Assembly (NCBI GenBank): GCA_963665705.1
Contig: OY762448.1
Span: 3,286,001 to 3,350,000 of the forward strand
From: Saccharicrinis sp963665705
Lineage (GTDB): Bacteria; Bacteroidota; Bacteroidia; Bacteroidales; Marinilabiliaceae
Length of the DNA: 64,000 bases
Direction: 5' to 3'
Part shown: piece after piece, positions 1 through 10,177 of the stretch
Layout of the letters: every line of letters starts with the position of its first letter
Numbering within the stretch: position 1 is the first letter of the stretch
Translations under genes and position numbers: made by a program
Notes under the pieces: generated by a model
Told to the model about the DNA's origin: nothing
What the model saw: only the letters and a program-made list of their open reading frames with translations
The model's database searches: none

Positions 1-719
1 ACAGAGCTTATGTTGATTACTATCAATGGTTGAGTCCTCACTCTCCTGATGCAAGAGAATATATTAAAAACAACGTTCGTAAATTAACTAAAGTAAAAGG
101 TTTAGCTTCTATTCATTTAGATTACGTTCGTTACGTAGATGTTATTTTAGGTGCAGATCTTCAGCCACTGTATGGTTTAAATCAGGATCATGAAATGCCT
201 GAATACGACTACGGATATCACCCATTAGCTCGAGAAGGTTACAAAAAGATTTTTGGTGTGGATCCTTTAGATATGGATCATCCTGAATTAAGTACAGAGT
301 GGAAACAATACCGATTAAATGCGGTAACTACTTTAGTTAATGAATTGGTTGAAATAGCTCACGAAAGCGGCAATAAAATGACTGCAGCTGTATTCCCATT
401 CCCTGAAATGGCTCGTCAAATGGTTCGTCAGGCATGGAATGACTGGAACTTAGATGGTGCTTACCCAATGATTTACCAAAGCTTTTACCGTCAAAACATC
501 AACTGGATTGGTTTTGCTACAGAACAAGGTGTTAAGGATGTTGATTTTCCTATTAACACAGGTTTATATGAGCCAGCTTTTAAAAATGGGGCTGAATTTG
601 AAAAAGGTATCCGTTTAGCTAAGGAAAAAGGTGCTAGTGGAGTGGCTGTTTTTACAGCTGATGGTTTAAATGAAGAAAAGCAGGAAGTATTAAAAAAGCT
701 GAGTAAAGAAATTAAATAG
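1..719 (+). CDS. Family-10-like glycosyl hydrolase (GHL10/DUF187 type), 3' part
   Basis: The reading frame is open from the left edge (codons run from base 3), so the gene starts before the window. The first in-window start-like codon, a TTG at 30, is only an internal leucine. The visible 239 residues resemble the C-terminal half of the GHL10/DUF187 TIM-barrel family. The segment HLDYVRYVD matches the family's conserved strand with its Asp and Arg, and later strands such as DGAYPMIYQ and GVAVFTADG are typical. Proteins of this family are predicted secreted carbohydrate-active enzymes of largely unknown substrate; the signal peptide, if any, lies outside the window. It stands apart from the susCD locus, is convergent with the sensor kinase gene, and is followed by a T-rich terminator-like hairpin. 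The family call is fairly safe, the substrate unknown. Confidence 0.75.
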   Translation, partial: RAYVDYYQWLSPHSPDAREYIKNNVRKLTKVKGLASIHLDYVRYVDVILGADLQPLYGLNQDHEMPEYDYGYHPLAREGYKKIFGVDPLDMDHPELSTEWKQYRLNAVTTLVNELVEIAHESGNKMTAAVFPFPEMARQMVRQAWNDWNLDGAYPMIYQSFYRQNINWIGFATEQGVKDVDFPINTGLYEPAFKNGAEFEKGIRLAKEKGASGVAVFTADGLNEEKQEVLKKLSKEIK

Positions 720-791
720 AACCTTACATTTTCGTTTTACCAAGTACTACTAATAATGTACATTCAGGTATAATAATTTGTCATAAGTATA

Positions 792-823
792 GGCTGTTTC
801 TGTAAAGATTCAGTCTTTTTTTT
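792..823 (+). terminator. Probable terminator of the first gene
   Basis: A GGCTG...CAGTC imperfect hairpin (one G-U pair, short internal mismatch) is followed directly by eight or nine T residues, 70 bases after the stop codon at 719. It faces the convergent sensor gene. Confidence 0.5.
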
Positions 824-856
824 ATTGTCTACTTTTGCTAAAGTTTTGCAACCTAT

Positions 857-3664
857 CTATTTCAATTTCTCTAAACTGGTTAAAAGCTGTTCAACTTTAA
901 AAGGTTTATTAAGATAATCATCAAAAAGAACACGGTGATCCATACTCTGAATTTCAGTCTTATTGTATGAGGACAGTGCAATGATAAAAGCAGAAGGATA
1001 CTTGTTTCTAATTTCTTTATTTACTTCAATTCCATTTCCGTTGGGCAAATCAATATCCAACAAAATAAAATCATATTGTTTTTTCAAAGCTTTATCAATT
1101 CCTTCTTTACCGTTAGAGGCTACTTCATATTTTATTCCAACATTATGTAACTCGTTAATTGTATTTTGCAGATTCAGAAAATTATCTTCTATGACTAATG
1201 ATTCTAATTGTTTTTCTTTAACGACACTTAATAAATTTTCTTTATCAATTTCCTTTCCTACCGATAATGTAAACCAAAATTCAGAACCAAAACCAAGCTT
1301 GCTCTCAACTCCTATTTCACCTTTATTAATATCAATAAATTCCTTGCAAAGCAACAATCCAAGCCCGGTTCCCCGCTCTCCCATTGTTCCGGGAGAACTA
1401 ATGTCTTCACCCGGTTTAAAAAGCTTCGAAATCATTTTATGGGTCATACCAACTCCTGTATCAATTACCGATACTTTTATGTTATCGTCAACACGTCCGA
1501 CTTCCAGGGTTACAGTTCCTCCCAGACTTGTAAACTTAATGGCATTTGAGATCAGATTTCGAATAACTGTATTAATTGTTGGGATATCTGCATACACATA
1601 AACTGAATCATTTTCGTTATTTAAAACCAGTTTCACATCCTTCTTATTTGCACTTAACAGTAAGGAGGAAATAGATTTTTTTAATATTTGAATAATATTA
1701 AAGTTTGTTGGATCAATTTCCAATTGATTTCTTTGTGCTTGAGCCCAGGTTAGTAATTCCAGTAATAGTTCGTAGGTGTTTTGAGACGAAGTACAAAGAT
1801 GATGATATAATTCGCCTTTTATATCCTCCCATTCAAATGAATTTAAAATATTTGCAATATTGCCGATTGGTCCATTTAAATCGTGAGCAATAATGGAGAA
1901 AAATTTATCCTTTTCGCGATAGGCCTGTTCCAACTCTCTATTTATTTTACGAATAGACCTGTTTTTTAAAATAATAACAAACAGTATAGACAAAAAGAAT
2001 AAGCTGATATAGATTAACTTTCTATAATCGAACGACTGTTCAACTTTAATAGCTACCCATTCACCCACAATAGACTTGATCTTTTCTTGTGTAATGTGAT
2101 CTAATGCTTTTTGCATAATAGAGTTTAATAATGGCTCATCGTTACGTGAACCAATACCAAATTGCGCATCAAACTCCAAGCTTCCAGCTACCTTTAAATC
2201 AAGCATTCCACTATTTTGAATGGTATAGGCAATAGTTGGTAATACATCGACAAAACCAAACAATTCACCTGCCTGTACCATTTCAAGTCCTTCTTTTGCA
2301 TTTTTAACCTGCACAACTTTAATACTAGGGTGCTTTTGTTTTAATAAGCCTGTATAAAAATAACCTTCAACCACCCCAATTTTTCGGTTTTTAAGTTCAT
2401 TACTTTCTTGTATAAAAAACTCATCTTCTTTTGTAGTGATAACTAGATTTTCAGAAATATATGCTTTTGTTAAGTTCATATACTCACTGCGTATTTTAGT
2501 ATACCCTACCATAGGAATGATATCACATTCTTTGTTTTTTAAGTTATTTATGGTTTGCGTCCATGTTGTTGTAGGAACCAACTCTATAGGCTTATTAATG
2601 ATTTCAGAAATCATATGTACAATATCGGCGCTTACACCTTTAAAATTACCGTCTTTATCAATTTGTTCAAAGGGCATCCAGTTTGGATCTACACACATTT
2701 TGATAGACTTCTTTTGATCAAGGTAAGCTTTTTCTTCTTTAGTAAGAAATACCTCTTTCCGCGAACGAGTAATATCTCCAAGCCACTTTTCATGCAACAT
2801 CCGTTTTTCTTCCTCACTAACACTGCGCATCGCTTTTTGCAGAAGACTATGCAAAACAGAAAGATCTTTCCTGACCCCTATATGTAGTGAAGGATTGACA
2901 TCAGATAGGTCAGGTTCAATAAAATCAACAAGCTTTAGGTTATAAACTTGATATTGTTTCACATTATAAAGAAAAATAAACGAATTTTCTATAACAGCAT
3001 CTACTTTTCGACTTGCTAAAGCTTTAATTATCTCTTTAGAACCAGAAAGCTCAACAAGTTCAATGTCAGGAAAATTTCTTCTAAGGTAGGGAATACTGGC
3101 ATCATCGTGATGTATACCTACTTTTATTCCTCCTTTCAAATCATCCTTACTATTTAAGTTTTTGTTATCGTCTATACTGTATAGACTCATCGTAGTTTTA
3201 AGATAAGGTTCAGTATATAAAGTATAAGGTTCCCTTTGAGGATTTTTATAAAGAATGGGCATTACATCTATTTTATGCTCTTTGAAAAGCTCATAAAGAT
3301 TTCCCCATCGATAATCACTTACAAACTCCAATTTTATACCCAGCTTTGAAGCTAACAATTGAATATGCTCAATACAATATCCTTTGGGAATACCGTCTTC
3401 AATATAATCGAATGGAGCCCACGCTTCCTGATTGGCAACTTTTATTACCGGATGAGATTTTAAAAAGATAGACTCTTCTTTTGTTAATGAATTCAATAGC
3501 TCTTTGTCTGTTTTAGTTAAGTCAACTTGCTGAGCATTTGAAAATTGAAAAACAATAATCAGAAAAAAACTGAGTAAAACTTTACTTTTTGATTTCCTAA
3601 TCTCATTAAATAACTGCTTTTTATTAATTACTCTTATTACTTTTTTATATAAAAAATCCTTCAT
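857..3664 (-). CDS. Hybrid sensor histidine kinase with two periplasmic solute-binding domains and a receiver
   Basis: A 935-residue membrane sensor built like BvgS-type kinases. An N-terminal hydrophobic segment (about residues 29-44) exports two tandem SBP_bac_3 (amino-acid-binding-like) domains, roughly 70-297 and 318-538. A membrane helix at 549-567 follows. The kinase core has the phospho-acceptor H594 in SIIAHDLNGP, the N-box N707, the G1 box DTGVG at 735-739 and the G2 box GTGLGL at 765-770. A C-terminal receiver (820-935) has the phospho-Asp at D870 (LLDID) and a Lys near residue 921. No DNA-binding output domain is present, so this is not a one-piece hybrid two-component regulator of the PUL type; phosphate must pass to another protein. 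The ligand is probably a small molecule such as an amino acid. Convergent with the preceding gene. Domain assignment is firm; ligand and target are unknown. Confidence 0.92.
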   Translation of the reverse strand: MKDFLYKKVIRVINKKQLFNEIRKSKSKVLLSFFLIIVFQFSNAQQVDLTKTDKELLNSLTKEESIFLKSHPVIKVANQEAWAPFDYIEDGIPKGYCIEHIQLLASKLGIKLEFVSDYRWGNLYELFKEHKIDVMPILYKNPQREPYTLYTEPYLKTTMSLYSIDDNKNLNSKDDLKGGIKVGIHHDDASIPYLRRNFPDIELVELSGSKEIIKALASRKVDAVIENSFIFLYNVKQYQVYNLKLVDFIEPDLSDVNPSLHIGVRKDLSVLHSLLQKAMRSVSEEEKRMLHEKWLGDITRSRKEVFLTKEEKAYLDQKKSIKMCVDPNWMPFEQIDKDGNFKGVSADIVHMISEIINKPIELVPTTTWTQTINNLKNKECDIIPMVGYTKIRSEYMNLTKAYISENLVITTKEDEFFIQESNELKNRKIGVVEGYFYTGLLKQKHPSIKVVQVKNAKEGLEMVQAGELFGFVDVLPTIAYTIQNSGMLDLKVAGSLEFDAQFGIGSRNDEPLLNSIMQKALDHITQEKIKSIVGEWVAIKVEQSFDYRKLIYISLFFLSILFVIILKNRSIRKINRELEQAYREKDKFFSIIAHDLNGPIGNIANILNSFEWEDIKGELYHHLCTSSQNTYELLLELLTWAQAQRNQLEIDPTNFNIIQILKKSISSLLLSANKKDVKLVLNNENDSVYVYADIPTINTVIRNLISNAIKFTSLGGTVTLEVGRVDDNIKVSVIDTGVGMTHKMISKLFKPGEDISSPGTMGERGTGLGLLLCKEFIDINKGEIGVESKLGFGSEFWFTLSVGKEIDKENLLSVVKEKQLESLVIEDNFLNLQNTINELHNVGIKYEVASNGKEGIDKALKKQYDFILLDIDLPNGNGIEVNKEIRNKYPSAFIIALSSYNKTEIQSMDHRVLFDDYLNKPFKVEQLLTSLEKLK

Positions 3665-4240
3665 CCAACCTCTAATTATGGTTTAGTTCCAATTCATAAC
3701 TTACAACTTTGTGTATTTATAATAATATCGTAGTTACTATTTGTAATTTTCCAATTATTTAATTCACCCTTATAATTGAATAACATCAAGAATTAGTCTT
3801 GATATTTCAGTATGGAATGCATATTTTGAAAAACCTTGGTTGAATTTACTTCAATTTTATTCATTAGTTTCAATATATTGTCAAAACAACATATTTGTAT
3901 AGATAAAGAACTCCCATTATTTGATGAATCATTCAAACAAATGCTGAGTAATGTAATAAATACAAAGAATACACAGCTTACTCTTGTAATTTCAGACAAA
4001 ACAGCGCAACATTAATTAAATTCAATAAACCATCAATCTTCTCACGCTAACACTTTTCTTCTTTAATGTGAAACAATAGCCCAATCTCGGGAAAGCTTTA
4101 TGCAATAGGAGATGTAATAACTATCTATAAACATTACATTAAAAAAAATATCGACTCAAGAGTGGTTAAAAAACAAATATTGAGTCGCAATAATGTTTTC
4201 TTGCATATACAATTAACCTAATTAAAGAACTGATAAGCAT
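3665..4240. other. AT-rich intergenic region upstream of the sensor kinase
   Basis: No convincing gene. A minus-strand frame at 3793-3999 could encode 68 residues with a hydrophobic start, but its composition is unconvincing and I do not call it. An inverted repeat CGACTCAA / TTGAGTCG with a 20-base loop sits at 4152-4187, just outside the tandem array. Confidence 0.5.
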
Positions 4241-4838
4241 TTTTGTACCTGCAAGTCTGAATCTAAATTTTTCCAGATATGATTTTGCACATACATTTTC
4301 GTTCCTAAATTTTTTCAGATACGGTTTTGCACATGCAATTTCGTTCCTGAAATTTTTCAGATACAATTTTGCACATGCAATTTCGTTCCTGAAATTTTTC
4401 AGATACAATTATGCACATGCATTTTCGTTCCTGAAATTTTTCAGATACAATTATGCACATGCAATTTGTTCCTAAATTTTTTCAGATACAATTATGCACA
4501 TGCAATTTCGTTCCTAAATTTTTTCAGATACGGTTTTGCACATGCATTTTCGTTCCTGAAATTTTTCAGATACAATTATGCGCATGCAATTTGTTCCTAA
4601 ATTTTTTCAGATACGGTTTTGCACATGCATTTTCTTTCCTGAAATTTTTCAGATACAATTATGCGCATGCAATTTGTTCCTAAATTTTCCCAGATACAAT
4701 TTTGCACATGCAATTTCGTTCCTGAAATTTTTCAGATACAATTATGCACATGCAATTTGTTCCTAACTTTTTTCAGATACGGTTTTGCACATGCATTTTC
4801 GGTCCTGAAATTTTTCAGATACGATTTTGCACATGTCA
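4241..4838. repeat. Tandem array, 14 units of 41-42 bp
   Basis: The hexamer CAGATA recurs at 4274, 4316, 4358, 4400, 4442, 4483, 4525, 4567, 4608, 4650, 4691, 4733, 4774 and 4816, spaced 42 or 41 bases. Two unit types exist. Type A (42 bp) carries the dyad CTGAAATTTTTCAG. Type B (mostly 41 bp) has CTAAATTTTTTCAG, which breaks the left half-site, and usually GATACGG instead of GATACAA. Both carry a second dyad, TGCA-CA-TGCA. From 4567 on, A and B alternate strictly, giving an 83-bp higher-order unit. The first unit is diverged and the last (4816) degenerates at its end. There are no unique spacers. The array lies just beyond the susD terminator. Function is unknown. Confidence 0.95.
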
Positions 4839-4860
4839 TATTACCGTTATAAAACGTAAA

Positions 4861-4889
4861 AGGGCCGACTGAACGTATCAGCCGACCCT
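4861..4889 (-). terminator. Terminator of the susC-susD operon
   Basis: Twelve-bp stem (4861-4872 with 4878-4889, two G-U pairs in the minus-strand RNA) and a 5-base loop, followed on the minus strand by TTTTACGTTTTA. It lies 40 bases after the susD stop and separates the operon from the tandem array. Confidence 0.85.
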
Positions 4890-4928
4890 TACTATTTACA
4901 AAACTTAAACTTAAAGCAAAATCTTTAA

Positions 4929-6518
4929 TTAGAAATTCGTTTCATCTTTATCTTCAGTATCCCACCATAAGCGAGTACTAATTAAATCTCCTCCATCATT
5001 CATGGTTGCAGCTGCAGCAGCTACTGCCGTAGCATTACTTGTTCTTTCCTCTGGTACAAAAGGCATACGCTTAATCCACTCATCGGCAGAAATAACTCCC
5101 CAATCAGAAGTACTATAATTGTTATATACATGAGGTAGTTTAGGGTATCCTGTTCTACGGAAATCAGCCCAAGGCTCGTTTGGATTAGTAAAGGCTGCAA
5201 TCCATTTTTGAGTAATGATTTTCTCTAACTTTTCTTCATTAGTTGCAGTTTCATCCCAGGCTACTGTAACTGTAGATCTTGAAGTAAAATCATTAATTGC
5301 CCCATCTTCCTGATCATCATATACAATATCATTATAATCAATTGGAGTACTCGTGGCGTCAGATAGATAATCTGCAATTCCACTTACACCCCATTGAGCA
5401 AAAGAAGCAGTAATCCCAGCTTCATAATTAGTTCTTGCATCTCCTGCACCAGCCCAACCACGTAACGCTGCTTCAGCCAAATCAAAATAAACCTCCGAAG
5501 ATGTTAAATATGGTCTTTCTTCCCAAGCAGCAATATCTGAATTCATTGTTGAATATGAAAGGTGATCATCTTTTGCTTTCATCTCTCCTCCACAACGAAC
5601 ACCTTTATATGGGAAGTCAGAATGATCAGAAACTAAATCATCAGAATCTACAGGTTCATAAAAACCAGCTATACGAGGGTCTTTTAAGCCTACTAAAATA
5701 GATTCCATAGCAGCAGACATGCGAGTATCATTCCAACCAGTAATCGTTGCAAGATAAATTGCAGAACCATACAATGGGATATTAAAATCATCTTCGCTAG
5801 AAGTGATTAAACCAGATTCATCAGCAATAGCAATCTCTGCCTGTTCTTGAGCTAAAGTAGGATCCACATCTACAATACGCATAGCTAATCTTAATCGCAT
5901 TGAGTTTGCCAATTTTGCCCATTTAGATACAACACCTTCATATGCTTCATCAAAATCGACTAAACCAGTATAATCAGTATTAGCAGAAAAAACATCCTGA
6001 ATAGTATCTAAATCAGCAAAAAAAGTTTTATACAAATCTGATTCACTATCATAACCAGAATTCGCTTTACCATAAGTAGAATAAATAACTGGTCCATGAT
6101 AAGTTGTTAAACGAGATACTCCTAAAATACGAATCAACTTTGCCCATTGATAAAATACTGTAGCATCACCATCTAATGCCAAATTCATTACCTGACCTGA
6201 CGGTGCCATTAAATTATCATAAATACGATCCCAATATGTATTCCATGTAATATAATAAGTAGTATTATTAACACCATTTACAAAAGGAGTAGGTGTTGCC
6301 ATATAGTTACAAAAAGATTCTGCAACAAGATTTTCTTCGATTTGATGTCCAAAGATATTTGCTAAAAGACTTGGGTAAAAAGAACCTACGTCATTATGAT
6401 CCTGTAGTAAGTCTTCATCTGTAACTTCATATGGATTAACATTAGCTTCTTCAAAATCCTTGGTACAAGCACTTAATACTAAGAGACCTGTAATAAATAT
6501 AAATAGTACCTTTTTCAT
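4929..6518 (-). CDS. SusD/RagB-family nutrient-binding outer-membrane lipoprotein
   Basis: A 529-residue SusD-like surface lipoprotein that captures glycans above the SusC porin. The N-terminus is a lipoprotein signal with lipobox LSAC (Cys18) followed by TKDFEE, typical of surface-exposed lipoproteins. The body matches the SusD-like subfamily with the N-terminal motif NVNPYEVTDEDL and C-terminal stretches such as RRTGYPKLPH and RMPFVPEER. Length is normal. It lies 12 bases downstream of the susC-like stop, so the two are co-transcribed, and a terminator follows. The bound glycan cannot be read from the sequence; the adjacent fucosidase/hexosaminidase/mannosidase genes suggest an N-glycan or similar. 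Family assignment is firm. Confidence 0.95.
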   Translation of the reverse strand: MKKVLFIFITGLLVLSACTKDFEEANVNPYEVTDEDLLQDHNDVGSFYPSLLANIFGHQIEENLVAESFCNYMATPTPFVNGVNNTTYYITWNTYWDRIYDNLMAPSGQVMNLALDGDATVFYQWAKLIRILGVSRLTTYHGPVIYSTYGKANSGYDSESDLYKTFFADLDTIQDVFSANTDYTGLVDFDEAYEGVVSKWAKLANSMRLRLAMRIVDVDPTLAQEQAEIAIADESGLITSSEDDFNIPLYGSAIYLATITGWNDTRMSAAMESILVGLKDPRIAGFYEPVDSDDLVSDHSDFPYKGVRCGGEMKAKDDHLSYSTMNSDIAAWEERPYLTSSEVYFDLAEAALRGWAGAGDARTNYEAGITASFAQWGVSGIADYLSDATSTPIDYNDIVYDDQEDGAINDFTSRSTVTVAWDETATNEEKLEKIITQKWIAAFTNPNEPWADFRRTGYPKLPHVYNNYSTSDWGVISADEWIKRMPFVPEERTSNATAVAAAAATMNDGGDLISTRLWWDTEDKDETNF

Positions 6519-6530
6519 AAGTTTTAAATT

Positions 6531-9500
6531 TTAGAACGTGAATTTAAGATTAAAACCATAAGTTCTAGTCGACGGTAAATTAAAGCTATCCAATGATTGA
6601 GAACTTAAATCCGTACTCATACTCATTTCAGGATCAAACGGAGCATCTTTATATAAGAAGAAAAGATTTTGACCAACTAATGAGAAGGATGCTGATTGTA
6701 CTGGAAGTCCCAATTGCTCAACATTAAAGTTATACCCTAAAGAAACCTGGGATAACCTGATGTTAGTTCTATCATACAGATAATGTTCTCCAATACCAGT
6801 TCTATCTCCAATACCTTGATAGTATGATTTTGGATCCATTTGAGTAACAGCTGTACTTCCTTGCATCGCATCAATGGAAACGTACCCTAAATCACGAGCA
6901 TCTGCGGTTCTTTGGCTTACACCATATTGGTCCAATATTGCTTCAGTCATACTAAATGCTTTACCTCCTACTTTTGAATTAATCAAAAAGTTTAAAGACC
7001 AATTTTTGTAATTCATTGTATTATTCCATCCTAAACTAAAGTCAGGATTAATACTACCTGCATAAGCAACTTCTGTTGTCTTTAAAAACTCACCAGTATT
7101 TTCGTCTATCAATATCTGACCAGCTTCGTTTCGTTTATGTTTGTATACATAAAGATCTCCTACAGACCCACCTGTATAAACACGCGATTTATATGCATCA
7201 CTTGAACCTAAATCTATATATTTTGAATCATCATCTGGAAATAACTCAACAACTTTATTTTTATTTGTCGAAAAGTTTAAAGATGTTTTCCACTCAAAAG
7301 AAGAAGTCCTAACAGGAGTAGCGTCTAAAACAATCTCAAAACCTTTATTAGTAATCTCACCAGCATTAAAATATGCAGCAGTATAATAATCATCTTGTTG
7401 ACTACCGGTTAATGTTTTAGATAGTGCTTGATTAGTACTTGTGATATTATAATATGTAAAATCCAATCCTAAACGACTGTTCAAGAATCTCAAATTTGCT
7501 CCAACTTCATAAGTTACAATTTCCTCTGGTTTTGCATCTGTAAACGGTTTCTGAGTATTTCTGTCAATACTACCAGATCCATTTATTGTATGATTTACCA
7601 AAATTTGTCCCCAAGGTACCTCATTATTCACCTGTGAACCAGAAGCTCTTACTTTTGCAAAAGTAATAAATTCAGGTAATTCAATGGCTTGAGATAAAAT
7701 TGCACTAACACCTACTGCTGGATAAAAATAAGATTCATTACCTGTTAAAGCAAGGGTAGAAGACCAATCGTTACGACCTGAAATATCTAAAAATAACATT
7801 TCTTTATATCCCAACTGTACATTAGCAAAAACACCTTCTTTTATAATTTTTCCATTATAAGTATTTTCTACCGCTACAGCATCTGGCATATTAGAAAAAG
7901 TAAATATATTCGGATATAATAATTCCTGATCTACTTCACCATTTTTAACACTTATTCCATCACCAAAAACAGATTCTTGATAACTTGCTCCAGCAATTAC
8001 GCCTAAACTCAAATCGCCAAATTTATTTTGGTATGTAAAAATACCATCTACATATGCCTGTTTATCAGTATACTTTCTATAATCCCACATACCCGTTGCA
8101 GAAACATTAGTTGTATTACCACCAGCATAAAACTTTTGATCATAAGATTTATTCGCATAATCATAATTTGCCCTTGCCTTGAAGCTCAGTTTTTCATTAA
8201 CCTTATAATCAGCACTAAAACTTGCTATTACACGATTTGTAATATCTTCTTTGGGCTGTTTCTTTAATAACCAATATGGGTTAGATTGAAGACCACTATC
8301 AAAATTATGCCATTCTTGTTGTAGAATAGATCTATCCTCATCCATATATTGATAATTATTTTTATAGTATGAGAAACTTTGTTTAGTCGCATAATTACCT
8401 GACATAGGAACTGCTCCATCTCTAGGAAATAAATACAAACCTGTTAATGGGTTAAAATAATATCCTCCAGTACTTCTATTCTTAGTTTTTTCATTAACTA
8501 ACATGATGTTTGAAGTCAAGGTAACTTTATCATCCCAAATTTTTGCTACTTCCTTAAATGTAAAGTTATGCTTATTGTAATGGTTATTAGGAACCACACC
8601 ACCGGCACTCGTATTACCATAAGAAAAATAAGTAGACATTTTCTCATTACCACTACTAATAGATAAGTTATTTACTAAATTATAACCTGTTCTAAAGAAA
8701 TCATCAACATATCCATCCTCATAATCTCCTTTCGTAGTCGACCAACTTTCTTTTGAATTACCATCTGCACCATAAGTATACTGTAAGTCTGGCAATTCCA
8801 TTACACTTTCAAATGTTGAACTCGAGCTAAATGAAACTGTTGTTTTACCCTCTTTACCTTGTTTAGTTGTAATAATTACAACACCATTAGCACCATCACT
8901 ACCATATAAAATAGAGGCTGTTGCACCTTTTAACACACTGATACTTTCAATATCATCAGGGTTAATTTGCGATAAACCATCACCATCATCAGTACCACCC
9001 CATGCACCAGATTGGTTACCTTTATTATTTACCATAGGAACACCATCAATAACATAAAGAGGATCACCTACATTTGTTACTGACTTACTACCACGTAAAA
9101 CTGTTCTGGTAGAACCACCAGCTCCTGAAGTACTTTTACGAATCTCAAGTCCTGCAGTTTTTCCACTTAAACTACTCATGAAGTTAATATCTTTTGACTT
9201 CATCATTTCTTCTCCACTAACTTCTTGAGAAGAATAAGTAAGTGTTTTCTTTTCTCGTTTAATACCTAAAGCAGTAACAACGACTTCATCAAGTCCTAGC
9301 ACTTCTTCCATCAATGTAACATTAACTTCAGATCTTCCTCCAATCACTTCATCAAGCCCCTGAAAACCAATAAACGAAAAAGATAACGTCCCATCAGGAC
9401 TAGTAACTTCTAAAGTATATTCACCATCAAAATTAGTTATGGTTCCGGTAGCAGTATTTCCCTTTTCAAAAACATTAACACCTGGCAAAGGTAAGCCCTG

Positions 9501-9605
9501 TGTGTCAATTACTTTACCTGTAACTGTATGCTGAGCAACAATTGTTGCTGAAGCGAGAAATACAAGTAAAAACAGACCAATTAAATTTTTAATCATAACT
9601 CCCAT
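6531..9605 (-). CDS. SusC/RagA-family TonB-dependent outer-membrane transporter
   Basis: A 1024-residue TonB-linked porin importing oligosaccharides. Order: signal peptide ending near TIVAQ (about residue 25), carboxypeptidase-D regulatory-like beta domain (HTVTGKV to about 100), TonB-box-like LDEVVVTALG near 105-113, plug domain with the SusC signature YVIDGVPM and SISVLKGATASILYG, then a 22-strand barrel ending in an aromatic residue (LKFTF). ATG codons at 9605 and 9596 both fit; I keep the longer one. A consensus Bacteroidota promoter lies about 170 bases upstream, leaving a leader near 165 nt. The leader could allow post-transcriptional control, as reported for other susC-like genes. First gene of a two-gene operon with the SusD partner. 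Confidence 0.95.
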   Translation of the reverse strand: MGVMIKNLIGLFLLVFLASATIVAQHTVTGKVIDTQGLPLPGVNVFEKGNTATGTITNFDGEYTLEVTSPDGTLSFSFIGFQGLDEVIGGRSEVNVTLMEEVLGLDEVVVTALGIKREKKTLTYSSQEVSGEEMMKSKDINFMSSLSGKTAGLEIRKSTSGAGGSTRTVLRGSKSVTNVGDPLYVIDGVPMVNNKGNQSGAWGGTDDGDGLSQINPDDIESISVLKGATASILYGSDGANGVVIITTKQGKEGKTTVSFSSSSTFESVMELPDLQYTYGADGNSKESWSTTKGDYEDGYVDDFFRTGYNLVNNLSISSGNEKMSTYFSYGNTSAGGVVPNNHYNKHNFTFKEVAKIWDDKVTLTSNIMLVNEKTKNRSTGGYYFNPLTGLYLFPRDGAVPMSGNYATKQSFSYYKNNYQYMDEDRSILQQEWHNFDSGLQSNPYWLLKKQPKEDITNRVIASFSADYKVNEKLSFKARANYDYANKSYDQKFYAGGNTTNVSATGMWDYRKYTDKQAYVDGIFTYQNKFGDLSLGVIAGASYQESVFGDGISVKNGEVDQELLYPNIFTFSNMPDAVAVENTYNGKIIKEGVFANVQLGYKEMLFLDISGRNDWSSTLALTGNESYFYPAVGVSAILSQAIELPEFITFAKVRASGSQVNNEVPWGQILVNHTINGSGSIDRNTQKPFTDAKPEEIVTYEVGANLRFLNSRLGLDFTYYNITSTNQALSKTLTGSQQDDYYTAAYFNAGEITNKGFEIVLDATPVRTSSFEWKTSLNFSTNKNKVVELFPDDDSKYIDLGSSDAYKSRVYTGGSVGDLYVYKHKRNEAGQILIDENTGEFLKTTEVAYAGSINPDFSLGWNNTMNYKNWSLNFLINSKVGGKAFSMTEAILDQYGVSQRTADARDLGYVSIDAMQGSTAVTQMDPKSYYQGIGDRTGIGEHYLYDRTNIRLSQVSLGYNFNVEQLGLPVQSASFSLVGQNLFFLYKDAPFDPEMSMSTDLSSQSLDSFNLPSTRTYGFNLKFTF

Positions 9606-9776
9606 TCTTTTAGATTTTTTTCATGTTATTTACATATTTACTCAAGTAGCAATCACAACTTTGCGATTTTAACATTGGTGGCTGTTTATAGCCATCTGAA
9701 CGATAAATAATTTGACCCATCCTCCTAAAATTAAATTATTAATAATTACATAATATTCTTATAACTTGCTTCTATA

Positions 9777-9808
9777 CAAATGTAGTTTCTTGCCCACCTT
9801 ATCACAAA
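9777..9808 (-). promoter_or_regulatory. Bacteroidota-type promoter of the susCD operon
   Basis: On the minus strand TTTG (9808-9805), exactly 20 bases, then TACATTTG (9784-9777). This matches the -33/-7 consensus TTTG-N19-21-TAnnTTTG used by the Bacteroidota primary sigma factor. Transcription would start near 9770. Confidence 0.8.
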
Positions 9809-10177
9809 AAAAACAATTACTCTAAAGCGGCTTTTTATTAACTTAAAACGATAAGACTAAATTCATCATAAAAAAAACACATCTGTTATACATACTTGTT
9901 TAATAAAGAAATAAGACATTACTATTACCCAAATACCTTTAGTCCGTGATTTATTCTTCTTTTCCGGCTTTTTAAGAAAGCAGCACTTAATTACTTGAAA
10001 AAGTAAAATTATAACAGACAGTAATTAAAATAGTTTAAGGTCTTTTAAGACTTTAAAAGATAAAAAGCGGTAGGAAAATTTACAGAATGAGAATATTTAG
10101 GAGCTAATCTGATAATGAAATATTAGTGATTTTAAAACAAAATTAAAGAAAAACAGGATTGATAGTAAACTAAAATT

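Noticed and set aside
857..3664. Hybrid two-component PUL regulator controlling the susCD locus
   Set aside because: It lacks the AraC-type DNA-binding domain and has solute-binding instead of propeller sensor domains.
3793..3999. 68-residue ORF upstream of the sensor kinase
   Set aside because: Only a hydrophobic start supports it; composition is unconvincing and no start signal is visible.
4241..4838. CRISPR array
   Set aside because: Units are contiguous with no unique spacers, and no cas genes are present in the window.
4166..4852. Several ORFs on both strands with a 14-residue peptide repeat (such as YLKNFRNEIACAKL)
   Set aside because: They are by-products of 42 = 3 x 14 base units; every 41-bp unit breaks the frame, so there is no selection for coding.
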